A DNA stretch of 64,000 nt from Talinum fruticosum (Eukaryota > Streptophyta > Magnoliopsida > Caryophyllales > Talinaceae). The notes below the pieces were generated by a model that was not told the origin of the DNA, made no database searches, and saw only the letters and a program-made list of their open reading frames with translations. Numbering within the stretch: the first letter of the stretch is position 1; every line of letters starts with the position of its first letter. The translations under genes were made by a program, and so were the position numbers. Of the stretch, positions 34,705-47,600 are shown piece after piece. Location: the NCBI GenBank assembly GCA_021018815.1, contig JAITYX010000149.1:248001-312000 (forward strand), written 5' to 3'.

Positions 34705-37371
34705 TGTAACAACCCGACCCTAAATCACATTATTTGTTTTATTAATTATAATATTTATATAACCGAGCGCGTACACTTCAATTCGATAGTTTGTATTTAC
34801 ATTATCCTTATACATGTGTTATGCGGCTAAGGCAACGAAGTGGCCCTAATAAAAATCTCATAATAAGATTATAATTTGTGAACATCATTATTAAAATAAA
34901 ATTAGAAGTAACAATAAAAGAAAACAAAATAAATAAATAAATAATAAAATAAACAAAACCAGATTTTTTAAGGAAAAATCCAGAAACGGATTTTTCAGAG
35001 TTAAAAAAAAAATTTAAAACTGAGATAAATGAAATCGGGACTCGATCGTTCGTCCTTCCATCTGCTTCTCCCGCTTCCTCTCGCTTCCTCCTGCCCTCCT
35101 CTACCTCTTCCTCCGCGTCAGTACTCGTTACTTCGGCCACCAGCACGACCAACGCCGGCCGGACGACCGGCGCCGACAATCTGTTTTCCCTCTCTCTCTC
35201 TCTCCGTCGCGGCTCGTGCTCTTCTCGCTCACGCAGGGCCTTGCTTCCCTACTGCTCGGCTTCCCTTCGCTGCCGTTGCCGCTGCCGCTGTCTTCTCTCG
35301 GTCACCAAACGCCACCAACGCCGGCCAGCAGCCAGCATCGGCGTCGTTAGGAGACGCTCGGCGTCTCTCTGTCTCACTACCTCCCTCTCTCGCTGCCGCG
35401 TTCGCCGCCCTGCACCGCGGTTCTTCTGCCGCGGCCAACTAGCAGCCAACCCCAGCAGCAGCAGCTCGCCGGAGCGAGTCGCCGGCCTTGCCCGATAGCC
35501 GCCGATACAGCCACCGCGCCATCACCCCTGTTCGCCCTTCTTGAATCCTCCTCTCCGAATTTGAAGGTAAAATACTAAACCCTAAATTATCAAGTTCCTT
35601 ATTTATTTAAGCAGTTGTAATTGTAAATTGAAGTATATGATTCGAAATATGTTGTTGAGTGAATTTAAAGATTAATTTGGGGAAAATTCGAATTGGTGTG
35701 GAGGATTTAGGTTTGGTATTTTGATGAATTGGTTGTGCGAATGTGAATGAATGTGACTCCTTTTGGGAAATTATGAACTAGTGAATGAGATTAAGGATGT
35801 TTTATTATCGAATTGAACAATTTGGTGGAATTGTTACATTTTGTAAATCGTTATATTGAGCAAACAAAGGGGAATGCGTACGTAGAAGTTGAAATTCGAT
35901 AATGTGCAAGTGTCCGGGCATGGAAAATAATTGAGCATTAAGCATACCTAATGGTGGTTGTGAATGTGAAGCTCGTCGGGAGAACAACGCTTATGACCTT
36001 AAAATTGTGTATGCATGAGTTTGAGCAATTTAGTAGGTTATGGAACCTTCCTAGGGAAAGGCAATTGATGGGTTAACTGATTACTTAACTATGGGTTTCA
36101 AATGTAATGAAGGGAGAAGTAAGGAGTAAACTAGAAATAAGTACTTGAATATATATATACCATTTCCAATCCAAGTAACTAATGAATTGAATTACATCAA
36201 CTTCTTTAATATGCGTTGTAGTCGGTGTTCGAAATGGAATTAATGCGGTAAAGTTATTTACCAAAACGTAGTTTAACCGATTACGTAATAAATGCAGAAA
36301 ATGAAATAATTGTCAATGCTTATACAAGCTCAATTATTAAAACTCAAGAGAATACATTATTAACAACAACAACCTATTTGAAATAGAACTCGGGCCACTT
36401 CATTGCCGTCTAGCCGGTAACTTGGATTTTCATAAAAGGGGAGAAACAAATATTCTCGGTTCGAGTACGTTCATTGCTCGTATCTTTCAAAAACTCACAT
36501 GTTTCATCAAATCTCAACATTTCTCATATATATAACTAATAATGAATCATTTGCAAATCAAGTTTTGCCACCTAATCAAGTGGTCCCCGCCCAATCTTCA
36601 ATTACCGGGCTTATGCCTATCAATTATCAATTATCAATTATCGGGGCTTATGCCCAACCCACGCGGCTTCAACTCGGGTTCTCGGTCGGCCCGGGAGGTG
36701 TGCACCTTACTAAGATCGTATCACTTATCAAGGGGTTCCACTTTCGGATAATAACCAGCAAGTAAGTTTTACTTATATTCTCTCCCCCGATTTCAAACTA
36801 AAATGAATTGAAATGCGCGCGCTCAATTAAAATATTTTCAAAGTTGTTTTACAGATGCAGGAATGTTCGTACCGAGTTTCGACTCATTTTTCGAAATATT
36901 TTACTCGTTTCTGTTTTAGGAAGAAGCATTGGTGAACAATCCACCATTTACCAAGCCTCGACGAAGGCAAACCTTAGCCAGCTACGTCGCATTTGTAATT
37001 CGAAGGTGCATAGACGCTCATAGTGATTTTTCCCTCAACCAGGGTTTAGGTATGACCTTGAGAATTGTTGCATGATGTATATTATCTAGTGGAGTAGACA
37101 AAAGTCCGATTTGTATAAATATTATGTTGCTAAACTAATAAACTGTATTTTGGGATGACCTAGCTACTTGGGTAATAAGTAGTTACTCCTAACAGGATCA
37201 TTGGAAATATAATAGTGGATGCACCAATTGTATTTCATTTTATTTCAATTATTTAGCCTTGTCCTATTTTTATGACAGCGGTAACGTCTTCAATCGGTAC
37301 CTTCCGCTGCGACCTTACGTATTAGTCCCTAATGAAGGGATTATTAAGTAATGGTGATTGGGGGCGTTACA
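34705..37371 (+). repeat. 5' LTR of chromovirus D
   Basis: A 2667-base LTR. It contains an A-rich stretch, then a GC-rich strongly pyrimidine-biased block (35040-35560) that creates overlapping false ORFs on both strands, then AT-rich sequence with a short TCAATTA-type repeat near 36617-36645. The 3' LTR has a nine-base insertion near 42655 and few other differences. Confidence 0.95.
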
Positions 37372-37387
37372 ATTGTGGTATCGAGCA
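37372..37387 (+). other. Primer binding site, initiator-tRNA-Met type (element D)
   Basis: ATTGTGGTATCGAGCA follows the LTR. The expected consensus is TGGTATCAGAGC; again CAGAG is written CGAG. Confidence 0.85.
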
Positions 37388-38372
37388 AGGTTTAGAAATC
37401 ACTTTGTGAGCAATAGGATTTTAAGGTGTCATGATTTGACCTTGAGGAAAATTACGTGGCTATTATTCCCTCAAGTTGTCATTGGGGATTTGTGGATGTA
37501 GTGTAACTAATATTGAATTGAGGTATATACTTTTGGGTGATGCTAAGTATAAACAATGTACGTAATGACTTAAGTTGCTTGACATGCATTTCATACGCTT
37601 TTAAGTTTTGTAGCTTGTAATTAAGTTCATAAATTTTGTTTCGGATGTATTATGAGCCATTTGGGTGGTTTTAAGACTTAATGTATATTGGTTGTACTCC
37701 GGCGTGTGGCCGTTGAGTTGTGTACTCCGAGCGTGTGGCTCGTTGAGTGATATTGTGGTTTTTATGCAGGGTTTTAAAGCTTTAAATTTATGGGATATGC
37801 CATATTACAAACGGAACTTTGCCGAAATTTTTAGAAGATACCAAACTCTCTTAGGAAATTCCCTATATTACCTTTAAGTTGGAATTAGAAAGCAAAACCG
37901 ACATTTGCATAAGCTTTGGGAATTCCTTTAATTGAGGATTACTCAATCGATAAGAATTTCTAGAGTCAAATGATAATCTAACATACAATCTGTTGTTTCT
38001 TATTATATAAACGCAATAAAAGTTGGGGTTAACTAAGTTTAGGGTATGTTAAAAGTTGTTAACAATTTGTTTCTAGGAGAGGAAAAGGAAACTAATGAGG
38101 AAAGTTTAAATTTATGTGATTCAGCATGTCTCAACTAGAAAGCAATAACGTAATTTCAAATGTGACTATAGAGTTGGCTTATGATTGAGGACTTGTCAAA
38201 TAGGCATTAGAAAACCCCTCCGAACTCACAACAAATCCTTGGTGAAACTCAATTTATATCTTTAGAGATTTCCATTGATAACACCGACCCAAATTAGTAG
38301 GGGGACTTGGTTATAAAGTTAATAAAAAGGATTCCCCTACACCTACCGAATCTACTTATAAGCCTATACAAG
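37388..38372 (+). other. Element D 5' leader
   Basis: About one kilobase without a recognisable gene. Positions about 37690-37825 share a block with element E (47577-47708), including two near-repeats of TGTACTCCG..CGTGTGGC and ACAAACGGAAC. The shared block stops abruptly in E. Confidence 0.6.
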
Positions 38373-39110
38373 AATGACTCGTCATAACCCTAAGACCTAT
38401 GATGGAAAAATTGATGCAGCAGAAATAGAGGAATGGATCGGGGGAATGGAAGAGATATTTGCACTTGAGGAAAAAGAGGTATAGGGACATTATCTAACCG
38501 GTGTAGTAGACATATGGTGAAGCATAATGAAAAATGAGGTTGTGAGTTCATTTGGGTTAAATCTCTGGATGAGGTTAGAGCTAAATTTTACCCCATCGCA
38601 ATTCATGGACAAAAAGTATAGGGGCTCATGGAGTTAGACATGGACTACGACATGACGGTAGTGGAGTATGCCAATAAATTTATGGAGATATCTAGATATG
38701 ACTCGGACCTTTTCGTTATTGATAGGGTGAAAATGTTAAGATTTGAGGATGGCTTGGCCTATCATATTCAACATTAACTTGCTAGTTAAACTATCAAAGA
38801 TTGTCAAGGATTATATGGAAGAGTGGTAGACATAGAGGTTGACGAGTAAAGAGTGGACTAAGGGCTTTAAATTTCGGAGACTCAAAGGGAGCTGAACAAC
38901 ACAAGTGAGAGTATAGTTTAAAAGAAACATGTTACTAGTTTTAACAGGGGTCACTCATTGATCATCCCCGAATCTTGGGAAAATGTTGCCAAACAAATCA
39001 CGCTCGCATCAAATTGTTAAATGGGTAGTAATAAATGTATGTGGTGTGGTAGCCTTGAACATTTAGTAAGCACTTTCCCAAAAGGACGAGAAAATTGTAG
39101 AGAAGGGAAT
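38373..39110 (+). pseudogene. gag: Element D gag remnant with zinc-knuckle trace
   Basis: Starts MTRHNPKTYDGKIDAAEIEE and continues WIGGMEEIFALEEKEV, the usual chromovirus gag opening. LDMDYDMTVVEYANKFMEI follows near 38634-38690. A zinc-knuckle trace near 39040-39075 reads CMWCGSLEHLVSTF, with Phe in place of the last Cys. Multiple stops. The reading passes almost directly to RNase H, so protease and the RT core have been deleted. Confidence 0.8.
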
Positions 39111-39189
39111 TGTCGAGCCCTAATGATACCATGTCAAGAGACACTCTAGAAATTGAAGAAAATGTTACCCACAACTCAAATTCTTACCT

Positions 39190-39620
39190 TGCTCATGGAA
39201 GGTAAAAAGTATACCATCTATAGTGAGGCGTTTAAAAATGGGTTAGGATGCGTATTAAGATAGGACGACAAGGTCATAGCTTATGCATCTCAACAACTCA
39301 AATCATGTGAAAAGACTTATCCCACTCACGAATTGAAGTAGGTTGTTGTTGTTTTGCTTTAAATGTTTGGAGACATTACTCGCATGGGGTAACATATAAG
39401 ATTTATATTGACCATCATAGTTGAAGTACATCCGTACCCAAAAGAAGGTCAATCCGAGGCAATGCTTGTTAGAAGAATTACTTTAGGATTATGACTTACA
39501 AGTATAATATCACCTAATGAAAATGAATATAGTGACAAATGCATGGAGTACGGAGACAAAACACAAGTTGAATGTAATAGTGACAACTTAGCTTGTGGTT
39601 ATATGAGATCTCCACAACGT
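39190..39620 (+). pseudogene. Element D RT/RNase H remnant
   Basis: GKKYTIYSEAFKNGLGCVL near 39201 is the start of the gypsy RNase H domain, with Glu where Asp of the YSDAS motif is expected. DDKVIAYASQQLKSCEKTYP and THELK follow, with several stops. The upstream palm domain with YxDD is absent. Confidence 0.8.
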
Positions 39621-39879
39621 AAGTATTGAGTCGACCTCGCATGGACAAATGAATGGGTCCCTAGCTGTGATAGAGGTATAATATATAACCATGAAGGGTA
39701 TTCAGTTAGGCCAAAACGATGATGTCGGGATGGAAAGGCTTAAGAAAGAGATAAAAAGGAAAAATCTTATGGTTTCAAGGAATACGTGAGGGTGGAACCT
39801 TAAGGTTTCAGAATCAATTTTGTTTATTGAAGAAAGAGAAATTGAAAAGGAAACTCTTGAGGAAGCACATAATCCATGA

Positions 39880-40570
39880 TATTTGGTACATCTAAGAGGA
39901 ACAAGTCTGTATAAAGACTTGAAACAATGTTTTTGGGGAGTAATGTGAAAAGGATATTATAGAATATGAAGATAAGTGTTCCATTTGTCAAATGGCTAAG
40001 ACCGAACGTTGGAGGGTACAATATGACAAGAGATATCAATGTTCTATTGGTGAATTGAGACCTTTGGAGATTCCTACATAGGGATGAGATTCAATTTCAA
40101 CGAACGTTGCCATAAGATTTCCTATCATTGTTTCAACGAAAACTGTTTGAGCGATTATTGAGCAACTTTAAAAAAAATCTGCAAATTTTGTACCAACGAT
40201 GTAGAGATACTAGCACAATTACACATCAAAGAAGTCGTTAGGTTACATGGGCATACCTAAAAACATTATATCCGATAGCGATAACAGGTTTCAAATACGT
40301 TTACGGTAAGCTCTATAGTAACCTTTGCGACTAAACTCAATGTTGATAGTTCATACCATCCAGGGACAATAGGACACACTGAAAGAGTTAATTAAATATG
40401 AGAAGATATACTGAGAGCATGTGTATTCGACTTTTAAAGGAAATAGAAAACTGATCTATCTTTGGTAGGCTTATCTTATAATACAATTATCAAGTCATCG
40501 ATAAAATCGCTCCATTTGAGGCATTGTATTGGAGGAAATACGGAACCTCATTATGTTAAAGTGAGTTGAG
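39880..40570 (+). pseudogene. Element D integrase remnant
   Basis: The zinc domain trace KCSICQMAKTER lies near 39976. The core shows SSYHPGTIGHTERVN near 40350, equivalent to the conserved TAYHPQTDGQSER region, and LRACVFDF near 40414. Then follows SYNTIIKSSI near 40478 and PFEALYWRKYGT near 40515-40550. Stops are frequent; not functional as written. Confidence 0.8.
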
Positions 40571-40939
40571 CGACACCTTGACTATGGGTCTAAGTGGACC
40601 TAAGGAACAACCGAAAAGATTAGCAAGATTTAAGACCACATCAAGAAGACCTAAAGCGACAATGAGCTATAAGGATAAAAGTGTTTTTGAAGTATCTTCA
40701 CCGAAAGGGGGTCAAGGATTCAAAGTTAAGGAAAAGTCAAGTCCTAAGTATATTGGGCTACATGAGGTTATAAAGAAGTGCAATCCAATAGCTTATATAC
40801 ATATATATGTATAGTTATTTCATCCGAACCCAAATATGAGAATAACATTTTCATATCTAGCAGCTCGAGCGGCGTATACCCATTCCAAACCATGATATGG
40901 TGACAGAGCTACTAGAAATTACTGTTAATATATGAAAAG

Positions 40940-41090
40940 TTTCGAGTGCAAATATTGGATTACGGACTCAAGAAACTCTGCAATAAAAGCATTCCCTTGG
41001 GGAAAGTACTATGGACTAACCATATATCCTCGGAAGGTACATGGGAAACCGAGGAAGATATGAGAAATAAATATCCGCACTTAGTTTAAG
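40940..41090 (+). pseudogene. Element D chromodomain
   Basis: The C-terminal end of Pol reads RILDYGLKKLCNKSIPLGKV, then LWTNHISSEGTWETEEDMRN and KYPHLV with stop at 41090. The W..H....TWE..EDM pattern is the chromodomain of Tekay/Del chromoviruses, which guides integration to heterochromatin. This last exon-like stretch is open. Confidence 0.85.
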
Positions 41091-41144
41091 GAAAGTCTAC
41101 AAACATAATGGTCGAACACTCAAGTTTCGAGGACGAAACTTATT

Positions 41145-41158
41145 TTAAGGGGGAAGAC
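41145..41158 (+). other. Polypurine tract of element D
   Basis: TTAAGGGGGAAGAC directly precedes the 3' LTR start TGTAACAACCC. Confidence 0.9.
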
Positions 41159-43834
41159 TGTAACAACCCGACCCTAAATCACATTATTTGTTTTATTAAT
41201 TATAATATTTATATAATCGAGCGCGTGCACTTCAATTCGATATTTTTATTTACATTATCCTTATACATGTGTTATGCGACTAAGGCGACGAAGTGGCCCT
41301 AATAAAAATCCCATAATAAGATTATAATTTGTGAACATCATTATTAAAATAAAATTAAAAGTAATAATAAAAGAAAACAAAATAAATAAATAAATAAATA
41401 ATAAAATAAACAAAACCGAGACTTTTTAAGGAAAAATCCAGAAACGGATTTTTCGGAGTTAAAAAAAAATTTAAAGCTGAGATAAATGAAATCGGGACTC
41501 AATCGTTCGTCCTTCCATCTCGCTTCTCCCGCTTCCTCTGCTTCCTCCTGCCCTCCTCTACCTCTTCCTCCGCGTCTGTCATCGTTACTTCGGCCACCAG
41601 CCACGACCAACGCCGACGCAGACGACCGGCGCCGACAATCTGTTTTCCCTCTCTCTCTCTCTCCGTCGCGGCTCGTGCTCTTCTCGCTCACGCGAGGCCT
41701 TGCTTCCCTACTGCTCGGCTTCCCTTCGCTGCCGTTGCCGCTGCCGCTGTCTTCTCTCGGTCACCAAACGCCACCAACGCCGGCCAGCAGCCAGACATCG
41801 GCGTCGTTAGGAGACGCCTGGCGTCTCTCTGTCTCACTACCTCCCTCTCTCGCTGCCGCGTTCGCTGCCCTGCACCGCGGTTCTTCTGCCGCGGCCAACT
41901 AGCAGCCAACCCCAGCAGCAGCGGCCGCGGAGCGATCGCCGGCCTTGCCCGATAGCCGCCGATACAGCCACCGCGCCATCACCCCTGTTCGCCCTTCTTG
42001 AATCCTCCTCTCCGAATTTGAAGGTAAAATACTAAACCCTAAATTATCAAGTTCCTTATTTATTTAAGCGAGTTGTAATTGTAAATTGAAGTATATGATT
42101 CGAAATATGTTGTTGAGTGAATTTAAAGATTAATTTGGGGAAAATTCGAATTGGTGTGGAGGATTTAGGTTTGGTATTTTGATGAATTGGTTGTGCGAAT
42201 GTGAATGAATGTGACTCCTTTTGGGAAATTATGAACTAGTGAATGAGATTAAGGATGTTTTATTATCGAATTGAACAATTTGGTGGAATTGTTACATTTT
42301 GTAAATCGTTATATTGAGCAAACAAAGGGGAATGCGTACGTAGAAGTTGAAATTCGATAATGTGCAAGTGTCCAGGCATGGAAAATAATTGAGCATTAAG
42401 CATACCTAATGGTGGTTGTGAATGTGAAGCTCGTCGGGAGAACAACGCTTATGACCTTAAAATTGTGTATGCATGAGTTTGAGCAATTTAGTAGGTTATG
42501 GAACCTTCCTAGGGAAAGGCAATTGATGGGTTAACCGATTACTTAACTATGGGTTTCAAATGTAATGAAGGGAGAAGTAAGGAGTAAACTAGAAATAAGT
42601 ACTTGAATATATATATACCATTTCCAATCCAAGTAACTAATGAATTGAATTACATAGATGTCATCAACTTCTTTAATATGCGTTGTAGTCGGTGTTCGAA
42701 ATGGAATTAATGCGATAAAGTTATGTACCAAAACGTAGTTTAACCGATTACGTAATAAATGCAGAAAATGAAATAATTGTCAATGCTTATACAAACTCAA
42801 TTATTAAAACTCAAGAGAATACATTATTAACAACAACAACCTATTTGAAACAGAACTCGGGCCACTTACATTGCCGACTAGCTGGTAACTTGGATTTTCA
42901 TAAAAGGGGAGAAACAAATATTCTTAGTTCGAGTACGTTCATTGCCTGTATCTTTCAAAAACTCACATGTTTCATCAAATCTCAACATTTCTCATATATA
43001 TAACTAATAATGAATCATTTGCAAATCAAGTTTTGCCACCTAATCAAGTGGTCCCCGCCCAATCATCAATTATCGGGGCTTATGCCCATCAATTATCAAT
43101 CATCAAGGCTTATGCCCAACCCGCGCGGCTTCAACTCGGGTTCTCGGTCGGCCCGGGAGGTGTGCACCTTACTAAGATCGTATCATTTATCAAGGGGTTC
43201 CACTTTCGAGATAATAACCAGCAAGCAAGTTTTACTTATATTCTCTCCCCCGATTTCAAACTAAAATGAATTGAAATGCGCGCGCTCAATTAAAATATTT
43301 TCAAAGTTGTTTTACGATGCGGGAATGTTCGTACTGAATTTTGACTCATTTTTCGAAATATTTTACTTGTTTTTGTTTTAGGAAGAAGCATTGGTGAACA
43401 ATCCACCATTTACCAAGCCTGACGAAGGCAAACCTTAGCCAGCTACGTCGCATTTGTAATTCCGAAGGTGCATAGACGCTCACAGTGATTTTTCCCTCAA
43501 CCAGGGGTTTAGGTATGACCTTGAGAATTGTTGCATGATATATATTATCTAGTGGAGTAGACAAAAGTCCGATTTGTATAAATATTATGTTGCTAAACCA
43601 ATAAACCGTATTTTGGGATGACCTACCTACTTGGGTAATAAGTAGTTACTCCTAACAGGATCATTGGAAATATAATAGTGGATGCACCAATTGTATTTCA
43701 TTTTATTTCAATTATTTAGCCTTGTCCTATTTTTATGACGGCGGTAACGTCTTCAATCGGTACCTTCCGCTGCGACCTTACGTATTAGTCCCTAGTGAAG
43801 GGATTATTAAGTAATGGTGATTGGGGGCGTTACA
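41159..43834 (+). repeat. 3' LTR of chromovirus D
   Basis: A 2676-base LTR matching 34705-37371, ending GGGGGCGTTACA. The AGTTG target duplication follows at 43835-43839, after which copia A resumes. Confidence 0.95.
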
Positions 43835-44661
43835 AGTTGACTTAGTGATACTTGAGCCGATAGTTATTATTTGCTTCCAGTTTCGAGTCACTCAAAAACT
43901 TAGCTGAGTCGGACTTAGACGTTGAGAAAAATGGACGTCAATTCTCCGAAATCATCTCTAGATAAGTGGGAAATTTCAGAATTTATTTTCGAAATCTTTT
44001 CTCTCTCTCTCGCGCTATGATCGGACAACTAGCCGTTGGGAGACAACCGCTGGAATTCTAACCATTGAAGAAAAGAACCATCACACCGGTCCGAGGTGAC
44101 TGATGAAAGAGCTGCGTCGAAACGGATACTAAAGGACGATTATTTTCCTAAAAATAGCAACTATTCTCCTTCATTTCGTTACTTTACTTTTCACTTACTG
44201 TCTCTCTCGAAATCAAAACTTCGCGCACAAGCTCTTTGCGTCTACGACGACTTACGGTAATTTCAAGCTTCATGAAGATCATCTCAAGTAAGGTCGGTTG
44301 CTCTCAACTCTTTCTTCTACTCTTTTATTCTTTCTCTCTTCGAGTTCTTTTTCCTCATCCTTCTCAAGCCTTCTTACTCTCTCTTTTCCCTCAAAGATGA
44401 CAAAAAGAGGTTCTCACCCCGACTTTCTTGGCTCCTCTACAAAGAAGCCCCGCACAAAAGCCAAGAAGGCCCTTCCACCTCTAAACCTCTCATCACCCGA
44501 GCATCTTGCGTCTGGATGATAAGTTCTAACCACCAAATTTTCGTGGTTGCCTCACATCCAATCAACCGGGGTTTATAATTTTCTTTGCTTCAGCGAGTTC
44601 ATATACCCCGAACTCGTATCCGAGTTTTACACTCATCTCACCAGCTCTAAAGGTGTTCTAA
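43835..44661 (+). pseudogene. Copia A 3' region and 5' part of third ORF, cut by E
   Basis: The sequence aligns with copia B 25120-25945. The ORF starts at the ATG at 44397 (MTKRGSHPDFLGSSTKKPRT). It hits an in-frame stop at 44519 and continues in another frame with TTKFSWLPHIQSTG and FYTHLTSSKGVL up to 44661, where E begins. The rest of the ORF and the 3' LTR of A are not in the window. The pyrimidine-rich leader before the ATG is conserved with B. Confidence 0.8.
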
Positions 44662-47600
44662 TGTAATACCCGAATTTTAAAGAAAGCACTGGAAAGCATA
44701 GAATTATTGAATATAATTCCCGCGGCTAGGGGTTGAGTGACCGATTTATTTGCGGCCGGACGTATTACTTCGAGTATTCCTTCGAGAGCTGTTGTCAAAT
44801 AAGGAATCAAGGAAATACCCTCCCTTCTTATTTGAGCTAAAACTCGGTGCGGCTAGGCGAGTGTCCTAATTGACGCATCAAAATAAATTAAAAGACAAAA
44901 CATATGAGGATGGAGGAAGGAAGAGGCACGGATTTGTTTTATGTGGAAAAAGATTGCTTTGGCCATAAAGAAACAAATAAGGTTTAATGGAGGTCCAATG
45001 GGAAGAAGGGGCGAGGCTTTGTCAAACGGTGGAGAGAGGAGGTGCAAAAATAAAAGAAAGGAGGACCGAAAGGGAGGGGGACACGGGAGAAAACAAAGAA
45101 AGAAAGAAAGGAAGAAAGAAGAAGCGAACCGCGAGAGGCGGAACGGGGAGGGGAAAGGAGCAGCGAACGGGGAAAGAGAGAGAGGAAGAGAGGGAGGAGG
45201 TGAGCGCACGGACGAAGGAGACCGAGGAGGAGGACCGGCGACCACCGTAGGACCAGAGGCGGCGGTCGGCGACGCGAGTAAGCGCGAGCGAAGAGGAAAA
45301 GAGAGCGAGAGACCGGGCGAGAGAAGGCGGAAATCGGACCCGAGGCGGGGACAAACGCGAGAGGCACCGAGAGGCCGGAAGCCGGGGAAAGTAGCGGCTG
45401 CCCGGGAGGAAGACCGGTGGCGAGCGCGCAGGGCCTTGTTGAGAGATAACCGAGGCCAAGAACAACGAACCGAAACAGAGGAAGTGAGGAACGGGAGCCG
45501 GGGCAACCGGGAAGGCGGGACCGCAACCGGCGACGACGACCGACGCAGGGGAAGGTGGCGAAACCGAGCCTAGCAGCGAGGAAAGAGAAACCAAAGAAGG
45601 AACCGAACCAGGGAGCTCGAACCTCAGCGAAATCACAAACCTCCAATCCCCGAATCGAGGTGGGTAGTCTTATACTCTAAACTACTACTAATTTCGAATC
45701 CAAATGAGTTTATTGTGATTGTTGAATGTGATTGTGAATACTCGAACTTGTACGCTTCGAGTGGGATTAGTAGTTCGCTGAAAGTCGAATTAGGAGTTGT
45801 AAGGGGAATTGATAGTTGTTTAGGCCTGAAGCTGAAACCGGGAATTCAAACGAAGTTGGGTTACTATTGTATAACGAGTAGTATCGGGAATCCGGTCGGT
45901 TGGGGATAAGTACGTATGGTTTGGGCATAGGTTATGAATTGATGTTCAGATTGAGTCTTAGAGATTTACTGAATTTGCGGCATTGAGAGACGAGTACTAA
46001 TATCGGGAAATAACGAGGGAAGTGTAAAGAGGAGTATGAGATTTTATTGAGTAGTGCACAATTGAGGCATGGGAGTGAGAAGTGGGTGAGTGTTGGGATA
46101 ATCGAGTTCAAAAGGTAATTAAATCCTTGAGGTTGGACAGAGCGTGAAAGTAAGTAGTTAACGGGAATTGAATAATGAAAAGTAAATAAGAGGTACATCA
46201 TTGAGGATGGGCAAGCAAGAATCGATTAATAAGGTAAGAGATATTAAATGGGAAATTGAGGTTGGGAAATAGCAAGTTAGGGACGGTAAAGTGGAACTAA
46301 GCCATAGTCATGTCTAAGACCTTGGAGAGAGAATTGAAATAAAAAGGCGAATAGAGATGGAGGAAATTCGGTAAAGTAAGTTTAAGGATATATGGTTGAA
46401 TAAGGGCAAAAGAGGTCGGTTTACAAGTGAAGTCGGAAATGAGGAAATGAGGTAAAGATAGTGGATTGGGAAAAGTGAGAACGTTGAATTAGGTAATATC
46501 TACTTATGGTTATTGTAGCCTAGAAAATGGAAATTAATTGTACTAGAATGATAGATTGAGAAAGGTAGAGTTGGAAAGAGTGGAGAATGACTGCTTGCGT
46601 TGATTGGTGGCTATTCGTGTTATGTTATTGCTTACGTGATACTCAAAAATAGTTTCGAAAGGAGTTTTGTATTTTACGTAAATGATTCCTGAATGCAATT
46701 TCTTGAGAACCGCCTTTCGAACGTGATTATGTTTTAAAGAAACGAGACTTGCTTGAGAAAATGAATCAGATTTGAGAAAGTGAATTTATAAGGGTGACAC
46801 GTGGTGTCATGCCTTCCTTGATACTAAATCGATTGAGAAAGTCTGTAAAGTGAATGTGATGAATGAGTATGTGCAAAGAGTTTTGAATCAACGAGGCTAC
46901 GGATCGTTTAGCATACCGAAGGGTTCGAATCGGGGATGCCCGACTAGAGACTTCGAGGGAAGGATTCTAACAGGGGTCCTGCAGTGGCGGAATGCCCGAT
47001 CCGAGACTTCCTAGAAGATAGGTCCGGGAGCCTTTTATCCGGGGTCGCGCCTCAGCGAAATAAGAGAAATCGAGAAATCGAGAAACTACGTGAAATTATG
47101 AGAAAAGAAGTGCTAGTTCGAATCCTCAAAAGGCCCGAAAAGTTGATTCAACCCCAAAAGAAGTATTCTTGAATGTGAATGTGTGCTTTTAAGTGATTAA
47201 AGAGTCTTGATCTTTTTCATTACAAGAGATTTCAAGTGAAAAGTATATAGATTTCTATTACACTATTATGCTTTCGCAGATTTCATTATTATGAGTATTA
47301 TGTGTAAAGAATTTCCATTTTAAGGGTTTAAGACTCCGGTGAGCCCGTTGATTATTGCTCACCCCGCAAATTGCCCCGTCCCCACCCAGTGTTGCAGGTA
47401 CACTTTCGAAGCATAATCCACACTTATCACGCTCGGACTCCTGCCGATTATGACGGTTGAAGCGACCCAGTGACTGTCATGCGTTGTCTTGTTTCTAAAT
47501 GATTGTACTTATAATTTAGTGCATATAGTTGTACCAAATGTATAGTAACCCGGTTAGATTGTTTTAAGTTTTACCGCATGATTGGTTGAACTTCGGCGTG

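Larger units (their letters stand above)
34705..43834 (+). mobile_element. Chromovirus D (Tekay/Del-like Ty3/gypsy), complete ends, internally deleted
   Basis: A 9.1-kb element with LTRs of 2667 and 2676 bases that start TGTAACAACCCG and end GGGGGCGTTACA, an initiator-Met primer site, a polypurine tract, and GGTTG/AGTTG target duplications. The interior is only about 3.8 kb. Gag, part of RNase H, integrase and a C-terminal chromodomain are recognisable, but protease and the RT catalytic core are missing. Stops are frequent. Confidence 0.93.
10163..44661 (+). mobile_element. Copia A (Sirevirus-like), host of G and D, truncated at its 3' end
   Basis: A plus-strand copia element: 5' LTR 10163-11528, gag, protease, integrase and RT to 16208; interrupted by G (16209-34133); RNase H end 34134-34622; interrupted by D (34705-43834); then the 3' region and start of a third ORF (43835-44661). 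E cuts the third ORF at 44661, and no 3' LTR of A is found. The putative left target duplication is TATCC at 10158-10162. Its right-hand partner is missing, consistent with a later deletion. Confidence 0.85.

Noticed and set aside
35029..35498. Open frames of 66-137 codons in the D 5' LTR (and the matching frames at 41486-41909)
   Set aside because: They lie in the pyrimidine-biased part of both LTRs and change length between the two copies. This is composition, not coding.
44941..45646. Open frames of 204-220 codons in element E as host genes
   Set aside because: They overlap in opposite directions within a purine-biased GC-rich LTR block. They consist of Arg/Glu/Lys/Gly or Ser/Leu/Pro/Arg runs and have no motif.
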